From DATBLE01 sp963719325 (GTDB lineage Bacteria; Actinomycetota; Thermoleophilia; Gaiellales; Gaiellaceae): a stretch of DNA of 64,000 bases. A program made the position numbers and the translations under genes. The notes below the pieces were generated by a model that was given only the letters and a program-made list of their open reading frames with translations, was not told where the DNA came from and ran no database searches. Shown here in pieces: positions 8,157 to 16,838 of this stretch; position 1 is the first letter of the stretch; each line of letters starts with the position of its first letter. The stretch is taken from assembly GCA_963719325.1 (NCBI GenBank), contig CAVRBW010000011.1, positions 62,001 to 126,000 of the forward strand, written 5' to 3'.

Positions 8157-9467
8157 CTAGCCCGGGTGGAGGCGGACGACCGCGTCGATCCCACCGCCGG
8201 GCCGCCCGAGGAGCTCCGCCTCGCCGCCGTCGAGTGCGGCGAGACGCCTGACGATCGCCAGCCCCAGCCCGGAACCAGGCCCGGAGGAATGGCCGCGCCA
8301 GAACCGGTCGAAGGCGCGGACGCGCTGCTCCTCGGAGAGCCCGGGGCCACGGTCGACGACGTGGAGCTCGATCCACTCGCCCGACCGCCGCGCCGTCACG
8401 GTGACCTCGTCGGAGACCGCGCGGGCGTTGGCGACCAGATTGTCCACGACCTGTCCGAGACGGTCAGCGGAGCTGCGGACGACCAGCCCCTGCTCGACCG
8501 CCCGGTCGACGCCGTCCCAGTTCACGAGGCGCTCCGCCAGCACCTCGTCAAGCTTCACCGGCTGGCTCGGGGCTGCCCGCGCGTCCGCTCGCGCCAGTGA
8601 GAGGAGGCCCTCGACCAGCCTGCCGAGCCGGTCGGCCTCGGCGAGCGCAGGTGCCGCAGCCGACCCCATGTTCTCGAGCCGGAGCCGGAGCGCGGTCAGC
8701 GGCGTGCGCAGCTCGTGCGAAGCGTCGGCGACGAAAGCTTGCTGGGAACCGAGGAGCTGCTCGAGCTTCGCCGCGGTTTCGTTGAACTCCCGGGCAAGCT
8801 GTCGGACCTCGGTCGGCCCCTCCTCGGGCGCACGGACATTCAGGTTCCCGGCCCCGACTGCGGCCGCGGCCTCCTCCAGACGGCGAAGCGGCTTGGTCAC
8901 ACCCCGCGCGACCCAGACTCCGAGGAGGGAGACGCCTCCCAGCACGACCGCCGCGATCGCCGCCAGCGTCAGCCAGTAGCGCCTCACGCGGCGGTCGAGC
9001 GTCGAGGTCGGATAGGTGATGCGAACCGCACCGAGGATCGTCCCGCCGGAGGCGACGGGAACGGCCACGTACAGCAGGTCGACACCGAGCGTATTCGAGT
9101 GCCGGACGCCCGTCGCGACGTTCCCGGAGAGCGCCGCCGCGACCTCGGGTCGGCTGGCGAAGCTCGTGTCGCCGGGGATCGGGTGCGAGTCGACGGCGGC
9201 GGTTCCGCGCCGGTCGACGACGACGACGCGCCCGCCGGTGTCGGCCTGGTAGCGGCGCGCAATCGCCGCCAGCGCCGGAACCGACGTCTCGCGGCCACCC
9301 TCGAGCAGGCCCTCCGAAAGCGACGCGACCGTGACGGCGTCCCGCTCGACCTTCGACTCGAGATCGCCCCGCTCGTTCCGGGAGTAGGTGACGCCCAACG
9401 GCACCTCGAGGGCGGCGAGCACGAGCAGCGTCAGGCTCAGGTAGCTGAGCAGAAGACGCCTGGACAT
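8157..9467 (-). CDS. Sensor histidine kinase (two-component system)
   Basis: A 436-residue membrane sensor. An N-terminal transmembrane helix (residues 6-26), an extracytoplasmic sensor region with a Cache-like look (ARRYQADTGGRVVVVDRRG), a second helix near residue 185, a HAMP linker, the phospho-acceptor box (ADASHELRTPLTALR) and a HATPase with DRFWRGHSSGPGSGLGLAIV are seen in order. It follows its response regulator by two bases, so the pair is one operon. The divergently placed electron-transfer locus at 10.3-13.9 kb is the obvious candidate target; the signal is unknown. Confidence 0.93.
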   Translation of the reverse strand: MSRRLLLSYLSLTLLVLAALEVPLGVTYSRNERGDLESKVERDAVTVASLSEGLLEGGRETSVPALAAIARRYQADTGGRVVVVDRRGTAAVDSHPIPGDTSFASRPEVAAALSGNVATGVRHSNTLGVDLLYVAVPVASGGTILGAVRITYPTSTLDRRVRRYWLTLAAIAAVVLGGVSLLGVWVARGVTKPLRRLEEAAAAVGAGNLNVRAPEEGPTEVRQLAREFNETAAKLEQLLGSQQAFVADASHELRTPLTALRLRLENMGSAAAPALAEADRLGRLVEGLLSLARADARAAPSQPVKLDEVLAERLVNWDGVDRAVEQGLVVRSSADRLGQVVDNLVANARAVSDEVTVTARRSGEWIELHVVDRGPGLSEEQRVRAFDRFWRGHSSGPGSGLGLAIVRRLAALDGGEAELLGRPGGGIDAVVRLHPG

Positions 9468-9469
9468 GG

Positions 9470-10120
9470 TCAGGCGCGAAGGCGGAAGCCCACGCCGCGA
9501 ACGGTCTCGATCCAGGCCGGGTCGCCGAGCTTCTTGCGCAGGGCCGCGATGTGGACGTCGATCGTCTTCGGCGACCCGTACCAGCGCGTCTCCCACACCT
9601 CTTCGAAGATCCGCGTGCGACTCAGCGCGGCGCCGGGCTCCGACGCGAGCAGCGCGAGCAGGTCGAACTCGCGCGGCGTGAGCAGCAGTTCGCGCCCGTC
9701 GAGGCTCGCCCGGCGCGTGCGCGGGTCGACCTCCAGACCGTTCACCCGCCTCGGCCCCTCCACGGGGGCGGGCTCCAGCCGGCGCAGGACCGCCCTGATG
9801 CGCGCGACCAGCTCGCGCAGCCCATACGGCTTGACCACATAGTCGTCGGCCCCGAGCTCGAGCCCGACCACGCGATCGACCTCCTCGCCGCGCGCGCTGA
9901 CGACGATGATCGGCACGCGCGAGCGCTCGCGGAGGCGCCGGCAGACCTCGAACCCGTCCAGATCGGGCAGGCGCAGGTCGAGGAGCACGATGTCCGGCTC
10001 GGGCGCCTCGAGGGCGGCGAGGCCGGTCGCGACGCGCTGCACACCGAAGCCCTCGCGCTCGAGGCCTTCGACGAGTGGCTCCGCGATCGCGTCCTCGTCC
10101 TCGACGACCAGGATCTTCAC
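9470..10120 (-). CDS. OmpR/PhoB-family response regulator
   Basis: A 216-residue regulator: receiver domain (residues 1-115) with the acidic pocket EDED, phosphorylation-site Asp in LLDLRLPDLDGF and the conserved Lys in VVKPYG, then a winged-helix domain (LTPREFDLLALLASEPGAAL; KTIDVHIAALRKKLGD). It is first in the operon with the histidine kinase and divergent from the secreted-protein/ApbE locus. An imperfectly spaced repeat (AAGGC-N8-GCCTT, 10180-10197) in the shared gap might be a binding site. Confidence 0.95.
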   Translation of the reverse strand: MKILVVEDEDAIAEPLVEGLEREGFGVQRVATGLAALEAPEPDIVLLDLRLPDLDGFEVCRRLRERSRVPIIVVSARGEEVDRVVGLELGADDYVVKPYGLRELVARIRAVLRRLEPAPVEGPRRVNGLEVDPRTRRASLDGRELLLTPREFDLLALLASEPGAALSRTRIFEEVWETRWYGSPKTIDVHIAALRKKLGDPAWIETVRGVGFRLRA

Positions 10121-10179
10121 AGGCCAATCCTCGCACCGGCCCGGGCGCAGGGCATCCGGTCCTTCCCGAACCTTTACCG

Positions 10180-10197
10180 AAGGCAGTACGAAGCCTT
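10180..10197. promoter_or_regulatory. Inverted repeat in the divergent promoter region
   Basis: AAGGC-N8-GCCTT lies between the divergent response regulator and the locus starting at 10267. Position suggests an operator; nothing else supports it. Confidence 0.25.
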
Positions 10198-10266
10198 GCC
10201 GAGCGCTCTCCCGAGCCTAACTCCGCCCGCCGTACGGTCAGGACGAGTCAACGAATGGAGGCCACG

Positions 10267-10662
10267 GTGAACAAGAAGCACGCACTCGCGATCTCGCTCG
10301 CAGTCGGGGTCGCGGCCATCGCCGGGACCGTCGCCGCGACGAGGACGGTCCACCTGGGCGCGGGAACCTCGACGGTACCCGCCTCGTCCACGGTCGTCGC
10401 GCAGCGGGCAAAGGCACTCGACCGGACCGAGATCGCGCTCCGGAAGGCGCTGGCGCAGCGGCCGCCGAAGCTCCCGCCGCTGCCCGCGAAGATCCAGGGA
10501 TCCGGCACGCCGGCCGGCGCGCCGCTCGCGGCGGCGCCGAGTCAGCGGGTCGTCTACGTCCGGCCCGCGCCGATCATCCGTCATGTCCACCGCACCGGCG
10601 GCGACGACCACGAAGCCGAAGGCTCGTCGGAGCACGAAGGCGGCGAGGGCTTCGATGACTAG
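10267..10662 (+). CDS. Small secreted or membrane-anchored protein, unknown function
   Basis: A 131-residue protein. The GTG at 10267 follows GGAGG with five bases of spacing, so it is preferred over the ATG at 10255. A single N-terminal hydrophobic segment (HALAISLAVGVAAIAGTVAA) looks like a signal anchor. The middle is Pro/Ala-rich and the C terminus carries a His/Glu/Asp-rich tail (HVHRTGGDDHEAEGSSEHEG) that could bind metal. No known FMN-binding or heme motif is seen, although it heads an ApbE/ferric-reductase operon. The next gene overlaps its stop codon. Confidence 0.6.
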   Translation: MNKKHALAISLAVGVAAIAGTVAATRTVHLGAGTSTVPASSTVVAQRAKALDRTEIALRKALAQRPPKLPPLPAKIQGSGTPAGAPLAAAPSQRVVYVRPAPIIRHVHRTGGDDHEAEGSSEHEGGEGFDD

Positions 10663-11049
10663 CCACACCGCCCGCCTCTACGCACTCGTCGGCGCCGTTC
10701 TCGTCTTCTTCGTCGCCTGGGCGGCGATCGCAGCCCGCCCCTGGCAGAAGCAGAGCGCGGTGCCGAACGACCCTCGCCTGGCGGCGCTTCAGGTCCGCGA
10801 GCAGCGGGTCCGGGCGGAAGCCCTGGCAGTGCAGCGAATCGTCGACCGGCGCTGGGCCGCCTACCGGACGCAACTCGCCCAGCGCAAGCAGCAGATCGCA
10901 GCCGTCCGGGCCGCAAACACAAAGACGCGCGCCGCTTCGCTCGCATCGGCACCGGCCTCGCCCTCGACTCGAGCTCGAGCGGCGCGGCATCGGCTCCCTC
11001 CGTGCGCGTGGTCACGCTCCCGCCGCTGACGATCACGAGGACCTCGTGA
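10655..11049 (+). CDS. Small signal-anchored coiled-coil protein, probable 3' frameshift
   Basis: Starts at ATG 10655 inside the end of the preceding gene. One N-terminal transmembrane helix (LYALVGAVLVFFVAWAAIAA) is followed by an Arg/Gln-rich coiled coil to about residue 85. As written, the frame runs on to 11029 with an Arg-rich, unprotein-like tail. Another frame gives SAPSVRVVTLPPLTITRTS ending at a TGA (11047-11049) that overlaps the ApbE start, as expected for a coupled operon. A one-base shift near 10945-10960 is therefore likely. Function unknown. Confidence 0.55.
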
Positions 11050-11873
11050 TGCAGCGGCGCTCCTTCCCCGCGATGGGCACTCAGGTCGAGCTGTTCATCG
11101 ACTCCGAGCCGAGCGCCGAGAGCGAACTCGCCTTCGCCCGAGCCGAGCAGGAGTTCGAGCGGCTGGAGGCGCTGCTCTCGCGCTTCCGCCCCGACTCCGA
11201 GCTCTCGGCGCTCAACCGCTCCGGCGCGCTCGACGCCGGCGACGACCTCGTCACGGTGACGAGGCTCGCCGTCGAGGCGCGGGAACGCACCGGCGGACGC
11301 TTCGATCCCACCGTCCACGACGCCCTCGTCGCCGCGGGCTACGACCGCACGTTCGACGAGGTCGCGCCCGAAGGCGAGGCCCAACCCGCGCGAGCCTGCG
11401 GCGGCAAGATCCGGATCGACCGCCGCCGAATCGAGCTCGAGCCCGGCTTCCGGCTCGACCTCGGCGGCATAGCGAAGGGCTACGCGGTCGATCGCGCGTG
11501 CGCTCTGCTCGACCGAGCCGGTCCCTGCCTGGTCAACGCCGGCGGCGACATCGCCGGCCGAGGCCGCCTCTGGCCGGTCGGAGTCGAGACCGGAGACGGC
11601 TCGCTCACGCTCGGTCTCCAGGACGGCGCCCTGGCAACGTCGGGCCGCGACCGCCGCCGCTGGCAGCGCGATGGCATCGAGGCACACCATCTGATCGATC
11701 CCGACACCGGCAGGCCTGCCGAGAGCGACCTGCTCCGGGTGACGGTGGTCGCGCCGACCGCTGTCGACGCCGAGGTGCTCGCGAAGGCGATCTTCCTCGG
11801 CGCGCCGGCGGACGCGCCCGCTGTCCTGATCGGTGCAGACGGGCGCACGGTGCTGACCGGAGGGCTCCGGTGA
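11049..11873 (+). CDS. apbE: FAD:protein FMN transferase (ApbE family)
   Basis: ApbE enzymes attach FMN covalently to a Thr of target proteins using FAD. About 274 residues, with FPAMGTQVELF at the start, LDLGGIAKGYAVDRA in the flavin-binding core, the NAGGDI segment and HHLIDPDTGRP near the C terminus, all family hallmarks. No signal peptide is visible, so it appears cytoplasmic. Neighbours are two small anchored proteins, a ferric-reductase-like protein, a ferredoxin and its reductase. No classic FMN-binding-domain target is encoded nearby, which is odd. ATG 11049 is preferred; a GTG lies one codon upstream. Confidence 0.9.
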   Translation: MQRRSFPAMGTQVELFIDSEPSAESELAFARAEQEFERLEALLSRFRPDSELSALNRSGALDAGDDLVTVTRLAVEARERTGGRFDPTVHDALVAAGYDRTFDEVAPEGEAQPARACGGKIRIDRRRIELEPGFRLDLGGIAKGYAVDRACALLDRAGPCLVNAGGDIAGRGRLWPVGVETGDGSLTLGLQDGALATSGRDRRRWQRDGIEAHHLIDPDTGRPAESDLLRVTVVAPTAVDAEVLAKAIFLGAPADAPAVLIGADGRTVLTGGLR

Positions 11874-12436
11874 AGACCGATCCGACGTTCTGGCTGCTCG
11901 CCCGCGCCACAGGCCTGACCGCCTACGCGCTCCTGACCACGTCCGTGCTGGCCGGGCTGACGGTGAAGTCGAAGCCGTTGGGCACGCGGGTCAAGGCCGC
12001 CGTGGCGACCGACCTCCACCGGTTCGTCTCGCTGCTCGCTCTCGGGGCGATCGTCCTGCACGGGCTGACGCTGACTCTCGACCAGACCGTCCGCATGCCG
12101 CTTGCCGCGCTGCTGGTGCCGGGCCTGAGCCCGTACCGCCCCCTGGCAACCGGGGTGGGAGTGCTGGCGGCCGAGCTGATGCTGCTGATCTACGTCTCGT
12201 TCTCGTTCCGCCGCCGGATCGGCGCGCGGAACTGGCGTCGACTTCACTACCTGACGTTCGGGGTGTTCGGCGCCGCCACCGTCCACGGACTCGCCGCCGG
12301 CAGCGACCGGTGGGCATTCGGGCTCTACGCGGGCTCGATCGCCGCCGTCGCCTCACTGACCGCGTGGCGGGTGATCACGAGAGGAGGAAAGGCGAATGCC
12401 CGGATACCGCGTCCAGATCGACAGGTCGCTCTGTAG
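11870..12436 (+). CDS. Ferric-reductase-like transmembrane heme protein
   Basis: A 188-residue, five- to six-helix membrane protein of the ferric-reductase-like/MsrQ superfamily, expected to carry heme b across the membrane. Candidate heme ligands are paired His residues in LHRFVSLLALGAIVLHG and RRLHYLTFGVFGAATVHG. GTG 11870 overlaps the ApbE stop and has GGAGGG upstream. Its 3' end overlaps the ferredoxin gene by 41 bases. It probably passes electrons from the ferredoxin/reductase pair to an outer acceptor. No FAD/NADPH domain is fused. Confidence 0.8.
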   Translation: MKTDPTFWLLARATGLTAYALLTTSVLAGLTVKSKPLGTRVKAAVATDLHRFVSLLALGAIVLHGLTLTLDQTVRMPLAALLVPGLSPYRPLATGVGVLAAELMLLIYVSFSFRRRIGARNWRRLHYLTFGVFGAATVHGLAAGSDRWAFGLYAGSIAAVASLTAWRVITRGGKANARIPRPDRQVAL

Positions 12437-12608
12437 CGGCTTCGGCTCCTGCGTCGATTCCGCCCCGGAGGCGTTCGCCCTCGGCGGCGACGGGATCGCC
12501 GTCGCTCGCGACAGCGGCCTCGACGACCGCGCGATCGAAGCCGCTCGAGGCTGCCCGATGGGGGCGATCGCCGTATTCGACGTCGACACCGGCGAGCGGC
12601 TCGCATGA
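12396..12608 (+). CDS. Small 3Fe-4S-type ferredoxin
   Basis: A 70-residue ferredoxin. Three cysteines in the pattern C-x5-C ... C-P (SLCSGFGSCVDSAPEAF and ARGCPMGAI) match single-cluster [3Fe-4S] ferredoxins of the kind that serve cytochromes P450; no P450 is nearby. A good site (GAGGAAAGG) precedes ATG 12396. It overlaps the heme protein upstream and the reductase downstream by four bases, so the three are translated together. Confidence 0.9.
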   Translation: MPGYRVQIDRSLCSGFGSCVDSAPEAFALGGDGIAVARDSGLDDRAIEAARGCPMGAIAVFDVDTGERLA

Positions 12609-13655
12609 GGGTGCTGATCGTCGGCGCGGGCCTTGCCGGAGCCCGCTGCGCGGAGACACTCCGCGCGGAGGGCTTCGACGGCCCGATCACGATCGCAGGC
12701 GAGGAGCCGATCGCGCCCTACGAGCGACCGGCGCTCTCGAAGGAGCTGCTCGCGGGCACCCGCGACAGCGCCAGCCTCGCCCTTCGCCCCGCGGGCAGCT
12801 GGGCGGAGAAGCAGATCGAGCTGCTCACGAGGACGCGCGTCGTGGGGCTTCGCGGGCGCACGGCCGTGACCGACGACGGCCGCACGCTGCCCTGGGACGC
12901 GCTGGTCGTGGCAACGGGCGCGTCGGCGCGGACCGTTGCGCCCGGCCGCCATCGCCTCCGGACGCTCGCCCACGCCGAGGCCCTCCAGGAGGCGCTCCGG
13001 ACCGGGACGAAGCCTGACCGTCGTCGGGACGGGCCTCGTCGGGACGGAGGTCGCCTCGACGGCCCGCGCCCTCGGAGTCGAGGTCACGCTCGTCGGCGAC
13101 CCACCACTCGAGCGCCTGCTCGGAGCGCAGGTGTCCGCGCTCCTCGCCGAGCGGCATCTGCACCACGGCGTCCGCTTCGTGCCGCGCGGGACTCCGGCCG
13201 ACGGAATCGTGCTCGACGCAGTCGGAGCGCGGCCGGCCACGCGCTGGCTCCGGGGGAGCGTTCCGCTGCGGCGTGACGGCAGCGTGGTCACCGACGCCTG
13301 CGGCCGGACGCCCATGCCGGGGATCTACGCCTGCGGCGATGTCACCGGCACCGGCCACTGGACCGCCGCCGCCGGGCAGGCCACCGCGGCCGCCCGCGCG
13401 ATCCTCGGCATCGAGCGCCCGTACGAGGACGTCCCGTACTTCTGGTCCGACCAGCTCGGGCTTCGGCTCCAGCAGGTCGGCGACCCGCGGTCGGCCGTGT
13501 CGGTCGACCTGGACGGGGACCTCGACTCGCTCCGGGCCCGCTACCTCGACCCGGCCGGGCGGCTCGTCGCCGCGCTGCTCGTGAACCGGCCGCACGAGGT
13601 CGGCGAGCTCCGTCGTCAGCTAGCCTCGGCACCGTGGGATCTCGTCGCAGCCTGA
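12605..13655 (+). CDS. FAD/NAD(P)-dependent ferredoxin reductase, frameshifted
   Basis: A reductase of the rhodocoxin/putidaredoxin-reductase type, about 350 residues if the frame is restored. The FAD motif VLIVGAGLAGARCAETLR opens the first frame; the NAD-binding motif TVVGTGLVGTEVASTARAL, GIYACGDVTG and YFWSDQLGLRLQQVG lie in a second frame. The switch is near 13003-13012, so one base is gained or lost there. Both halves are well conserved, which argues for a sequencing error or a very recent mutation. It probably reduces the overlapping ferredoxin. Confidence 0.8.
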
Positions 13656-13867
13656 AGATCGGGCTCGTCGCCGCCGCCGTCGCCGCGGCCGCCGCCGCCG
13701 CCATCCTGCTCAACCTCGCTCTCCTCGGCTACGCCCAACCGAGGAATGATCCGGTGGGCAAGCTCAGCCCCCGCGCCGTACTGACCGGCGGGACAGCCAC
13801 CACGCGCACCCCTGTGGTCACGGTCGAGCAGCACAACGGCGGTGACAACCACGACAACGACGACTAG
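13634..13867 (+). CDS. Small membrane-anchored protein with acidic tail
   Basis: A 77-residue frame from GTG 13634, overlapping the reductase end by 22 bases. It has a Lys/Arg start, a long hydrophobic segment (residues 9-33) and a tail ending in VEQHNGGDNHDNDD. The layout (anchor plus His/Asp-rich tail) echoes the first gene of this locus. It converges with the DegV gene, with which it overlaps by four bases. Function unknown. Confidence 0.45.
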   Translation: MGSRRSLKIGLVAAAVAAAAAAAILLNLALLGYAQPRNDPVGKLSPRAVLTGGTATTRTPVVTVEQHNGGDNHDNDD

Positions 13868-14730
13868 GCGTCGTCGTCGTCGAACCAGAAGAGCCCGACC
13901 GCGCCGGGTCCGGCATGCGTGCCCACCACGGCACCGAGCATCGACTCGACCTCGATCTGTGCCTGCGGCCGGGCACGGCGGACGAGTTCGCGTAGGGCGT
14001 CGAGCCGCTCGGGCGCATCTGCGTGGACGATCCCGACTCGCAGCGACGGACCGCTCGCGGCTTCCGCCTCGAACGAGCCCGCGAACTCCAGAAAGGCCTT
14101 GTGCGCGCCCCGGACACGCTTGCGCGGGACAACCTCTCCGTCCTCGATGCCGAGGATCGGCTTGATGTTCAGCAACGTCCCGGCCATCGCCGCCGCCCTG
14201 CCGATCCGGCCGCCCTTTGCAAGGAACTCGAGCGTTTCGACGGTCCAGACGAGCCGCTCCTCGCGCCGGAAGCGCTCGACCAGAGTGTCGATCTCATCGT
14301 CGGTCGTCCCGCGGTCGAGCCGGCGCTGCACTGCCAGCGCAAGCATGGCGAGCCCGGCCGAGACCGTCCCGGTGTCGATCGTGCGCACGCCGTTGCCGCC
14401 GAGCTCCTCGCCCGCTCGCCGCGCGCTTTCGAGCGTGCCCGACATCTTCAGCGGGAGGTGCAGCGACAGAATCCGCTCGTAGCCGGAGAGCTGCCGGTAC
14501 ACGGTCAGGAAGTCCTCGGGCGTCGGCTGCGAGGTCGTCGGCAGCGCCGCCGCGGTACGCAGCCGCGCGTAGAACCCGGAGGGCGCGAGGTCCTCGTAGT
14601 CCTTGAAGCTCTCGTCGCCGAAACGCACGTAGAGCGGGACGACGCGCCAGTTCGAGAAGCGCCGCGGCGCGTCGGGGAAGTCGGCAGTCGAGTCGAGCAC
14701 GATTGCGGTGTTCGCCGCAGTCAGGTCCAT
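13864..14730 (-). CDS. DegV family protein (fatty-acid-binding FakB type)
   Basis: DegV/FakB proteins bind a fatty acid and present it to the kinase FakA. 288 residues: LDSTADFP at the N terminus, TTSQPTPEDFL and LSLHLPLKMSGTLESARRA (the fatty-acid carboxylate-binding region), DTGTVSAGLAMLA, then the DUF1949-like C-terminal part. It lies downstream of fakA, separated by a receiver-domain gene, with one-base overlaps, so all three should be cotranslated. Confidence 0.9.
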   Translation of the reverse strand: MDLTAANTAIVLDSTADFPDAPRRFSNWRVVPLYVRFGDESFKDYEDLAPSGFYARLRTAAALPTTSQPTPEDFLTVYRQLSGYERILSLHLPLKMSGTLESARRAGEELGGNGVRTIDTGTVSAGLAMLALAVQRRLDRGTTDDEIDTLVERFRREERLVWTVETLEFLAKGGRIGRAAAMAGTLLNIKPILGIEDGEVVPRKRVRGAHKAFLEFAGSFEAEAASGPSLRVGIVHADAPERLDALRELVRRARPQAQIEVESMLGAVVGTHAGPGAVGLFWFDDDDA

Positions 14731-15098
14731 CAGTTCACCGGCGCCGCCGCTCGGATCGCGCCCACGATCGCGTCGAGCGACTCGTCCTTGCGGACGTACG
14801 CGACCGCGCCGGCGGCGAGCATCGCCTCGATCTCGCGCTCTCCGGCGGCGGCGGTGAGCGCAATGATCGCAACGTCCGGGCAGCGTTCGTGCACGAGCTT
14901 CGTGACCTGTACACCGTCCAAGCCCGGTAGACGGTAGTCGACGAGCATCACATCGGGTCTCAGCTCGTGGCAGAGCTCCGCAGCACGAACGCCGTCGGGC
15001 TCCGAGGCGACGACCTCGATCTGGCCCTGGAGCGTGAGCAGCAGCTCGAGCGCCTGGCGGAAGACCTCGTTGTCCTCGATCAGGACGACCCGGGTCAT
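14730..15098 (-). CDS. Receiver-only response regulator
   Basis: A 122-residue stand-alone receiver domain: acidic pocket IEDNEVF, phospho-acceptor Asp in MLVDYRLPGLDGV, Thr in ALTAAAG and Lys in YVRKDESLD. There is no output domain; the sequence is most like NarL/LuxR-class receivers. It is wedged between fakA and degV with overlapping start and stop codons on both sides, so it may regulate the fatty-acid kinase by protein contact. No histidine kinase adjoins it. Confidence 0.9.
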   Translation of the reverse strand: MTRVVLIEDNEVFRQALELLLTLQGQIEVVASEPDGVRAAELCHELRPDVMLVDYRLPGLDGVQVTKLVHERCPDVAIIALTAAAGEREIEAMLAAGAVAYVRKDESLDAIVGAIRAAAPVN

Positions 15099-16681
15099 TC
15101 GGCGGAGAGCAGGAGCTGGTAGTGGGGTTGCCCGCCTTCGCGAACCTCGACCTCGACGTCGGGGTGCTGGGCGGCGATCCGATCGACGAGGCCGTCCACC
15201 CGGGGGGCCTGCTCCCCGGTCAGGATCGTCAGCACACCGCGCGGCTCGACGAGCAACCGTTCGATAACCGATTCGGCCACCTCCTCGAAGTCGTCGCCGC
15301 CGGCGATGGGCTGGCCCTCCGCGAGGCCCAGAAACGACCCTTTCTGGACGGCGAGGCCGTCGAGCTCGACATCGCGCGAGGCCGTCGTCACCGCCCCGGT
15401 CGTCACGGCGTCGACCGCCTCGTCCATCACGGCGGCGTTTTGCTCGGCGCCGAGTCTGCCGTCGTAGGCGACCAGCGCCGCGATGCCCGCCTGGATCGAC
15501 TGTGTCGGCACGACCCAGACCGGCTTCGACGCGTGCTCTGCCGCCTGCTGGGCGGAGAGGATCACGTTCGCGTTGTTCGGCAGCACCACCACCTCGTTCG
15601 CGGCCGTCGCCTCGATCGCGCCGACGATCTCCGCAGTCGACGGGTTCATCGATTGGCCTCCCTCGACGATCTGCGCCGCTCCGAGACTGCGAAACAGCTC
15701 TGCGTTTCCGGCTCCGGCGACGACGGCGACCACGTCGCTCTCGCGCGCGTCCGGGACGACGTGCAGGAGACGCGTCTCGCGCTCCTCGGTCTGGCGGTGC
15801 ATGTTCGCGATCTCCACGCCTTCGAGCGCCCCGTGGGCCACGCCGAGACTGAGCGCAGCACCGGGATCGTCGGTGTGCACGTGGACCTTTAGCGCGGTCG
15901 AGTCGCCGACGACCATCAGCGAGTCACCCAGCCGCTCGAGCTCGTGCTCCATCGCGGTCGCGTCAAGGCCCTGACCCTCGACGACGAAGACGGTGCAGTA
16001 CCGGTACCGCGAGAGCTCCTGGTGGACGGCATCGAAGCTCACCTGCTCGAGGTCGGCGGTGGGCCCGGCGAGCTGCTCGCCCGTTACTCCGGCTGCGAGG
16101 CCGCGAACCAGCTCGAGCAGCCCGGCACCGCCCGCGTCGACGACGCCGGCCTCGCGCAGGATCTCGAGGTACTGAGGGGTACGCGCCAGCGTCTCCTCAC
16201 CTCGGTGAACGAGTGCACGGAGCAGGTCGCCCACCGGCAGGTCGACGCTCGCCTGCGCCTCGGCCTCTTCGGCCAGCTCCCTGATCACCGTCAGCATGGT
16301 TCCCTCGACCGGCTTGCGCACTGCGCGATACGCCGCGTCGCTCGCCGAGCGAAATGCGCGCGCAAGGGTCGGCGCGTCGATCGCACCCGCCTGGCCGAGG
16401 ACCTCGGCGAAGCCGCGCACGATCTGAGACAGGATCACGCCGGAGTTCCCGCGCGCGCCCATCAGCGCGGCGCGGGCGATCTCGCGGGCGAGCCGCTCGC
16501 GATCGTCGTCCTCGAGCTGGTCGAGCGCCTCCCGCACGGCGCGCACGGTCAACGCCAGGTTCGTGCCGGTGTCCCCGTCCGGAACCGGGTAGACGTTGAG
16601 GTCGTCGATCCGCCGCCGGCTCGCCTCGAGCGCGGCCGCCGTCGGCACGGCGAGCCGCCGGACGGCTTCGAGGTCGCTCAT
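15095..16681 (-). CDS. fakA: DAK-domain fatty acid kinase subunit FakA-like
   Basis: Phosphorylates fatty acids held by FakB/DegV proteins, feeding phospholipid synthesis. 528 residues: N-terminal DhaL-type domain with NVYPVPDGDTGTNL (Mg-ADP site) and MGARGNSGVILSQI, a middle DUF1949/DAK-phosphatase-like part (VHTDDPGAALS) and a C-terminal DegV-like region with VLPNNANVILSA. ATG 16679-16681 is chosen; the frame continues upstream only through a two-hairpin repeat. asp23 and rpmB lie upstream, a conserved order. Confidence 0.92.
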   Translation of the reverse strand: MSDLEAVRRLAVPTAAALEASRRRIDDLNVYPVPDGDTGTNLALTVRAVREALDQLEDDDRERLAREIARAALMGARGNSGVILSQIVRGFAEVLGQAGAIDAPTLARAFRSASDAAYRAVRKPVEGTMLTVIRELAEEAEAQASVDLPVGDLLRALVHRGEETLARTPQYLEILREAGVVDAGGAGLLELVRGLAAGVTGEQLAGPTADLEQVSFDAVHQELSRYRYCTVFVVEGQGLDATAMEHELERLGDSLMVVGDSTALKVHVHTDDPGAALSLGVAHGALEGVEIANMHRQTEERETRLLHVVPDARESDVVAVVAGAGNAELFRSLGAAQIVEGGQSMNPSTAEIVGAIEATAANEVVVLPNNANVILSAQQAAEHASKPVWVVPTQSIQAGIAALVAYDGRLGAEQNAAVMDEAVDAVTTGAVTTASRDVELDGLAVQKGSFLGLAEGQPIAGGDDFEEVAESVIERLLVEPRGVLTILTGEQAPRVDGLVDRIAAQHPDVEVEVREGGQPHYQLLLSAE

Positions 16682-16810
16682 TGTCGCTCGCCTCCGGCTC
16701 GCTTCCGCGGGGGAAACAGCCGGTTTCCCCCGCGAGCCCCCTTCCCGAAACTTGCTCGCACCTCCGCTGCCGCCGTGAGCCGCGCCCGCCATGTCGGTCG
16801 CGGCGATGAT
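16682..16810 (-). repeat. Two-hairpin dispersed repeat, copy A (reverse)
   Basis: About 130 bp between asp23 and fakA. A 12-bp perfect stem (CGCGGGGGAAAC with GTTTCCCCCGCG, 16706-16734) lies against the fakA start, and a second, imperfect GC stem is near 16781-16805. Its reverse complement matches copy B at 33657-33792 over nearly the whole length, and copy C at 51345-51466 mainly at one end. Read through in frame it gives a false MAGAAHGGSGGASKF leader on fakA. Confidence 0.75.
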
Positions 16811-16838
16811 GTCTCGCTCTTCTGCTGAGGATGCCCGT

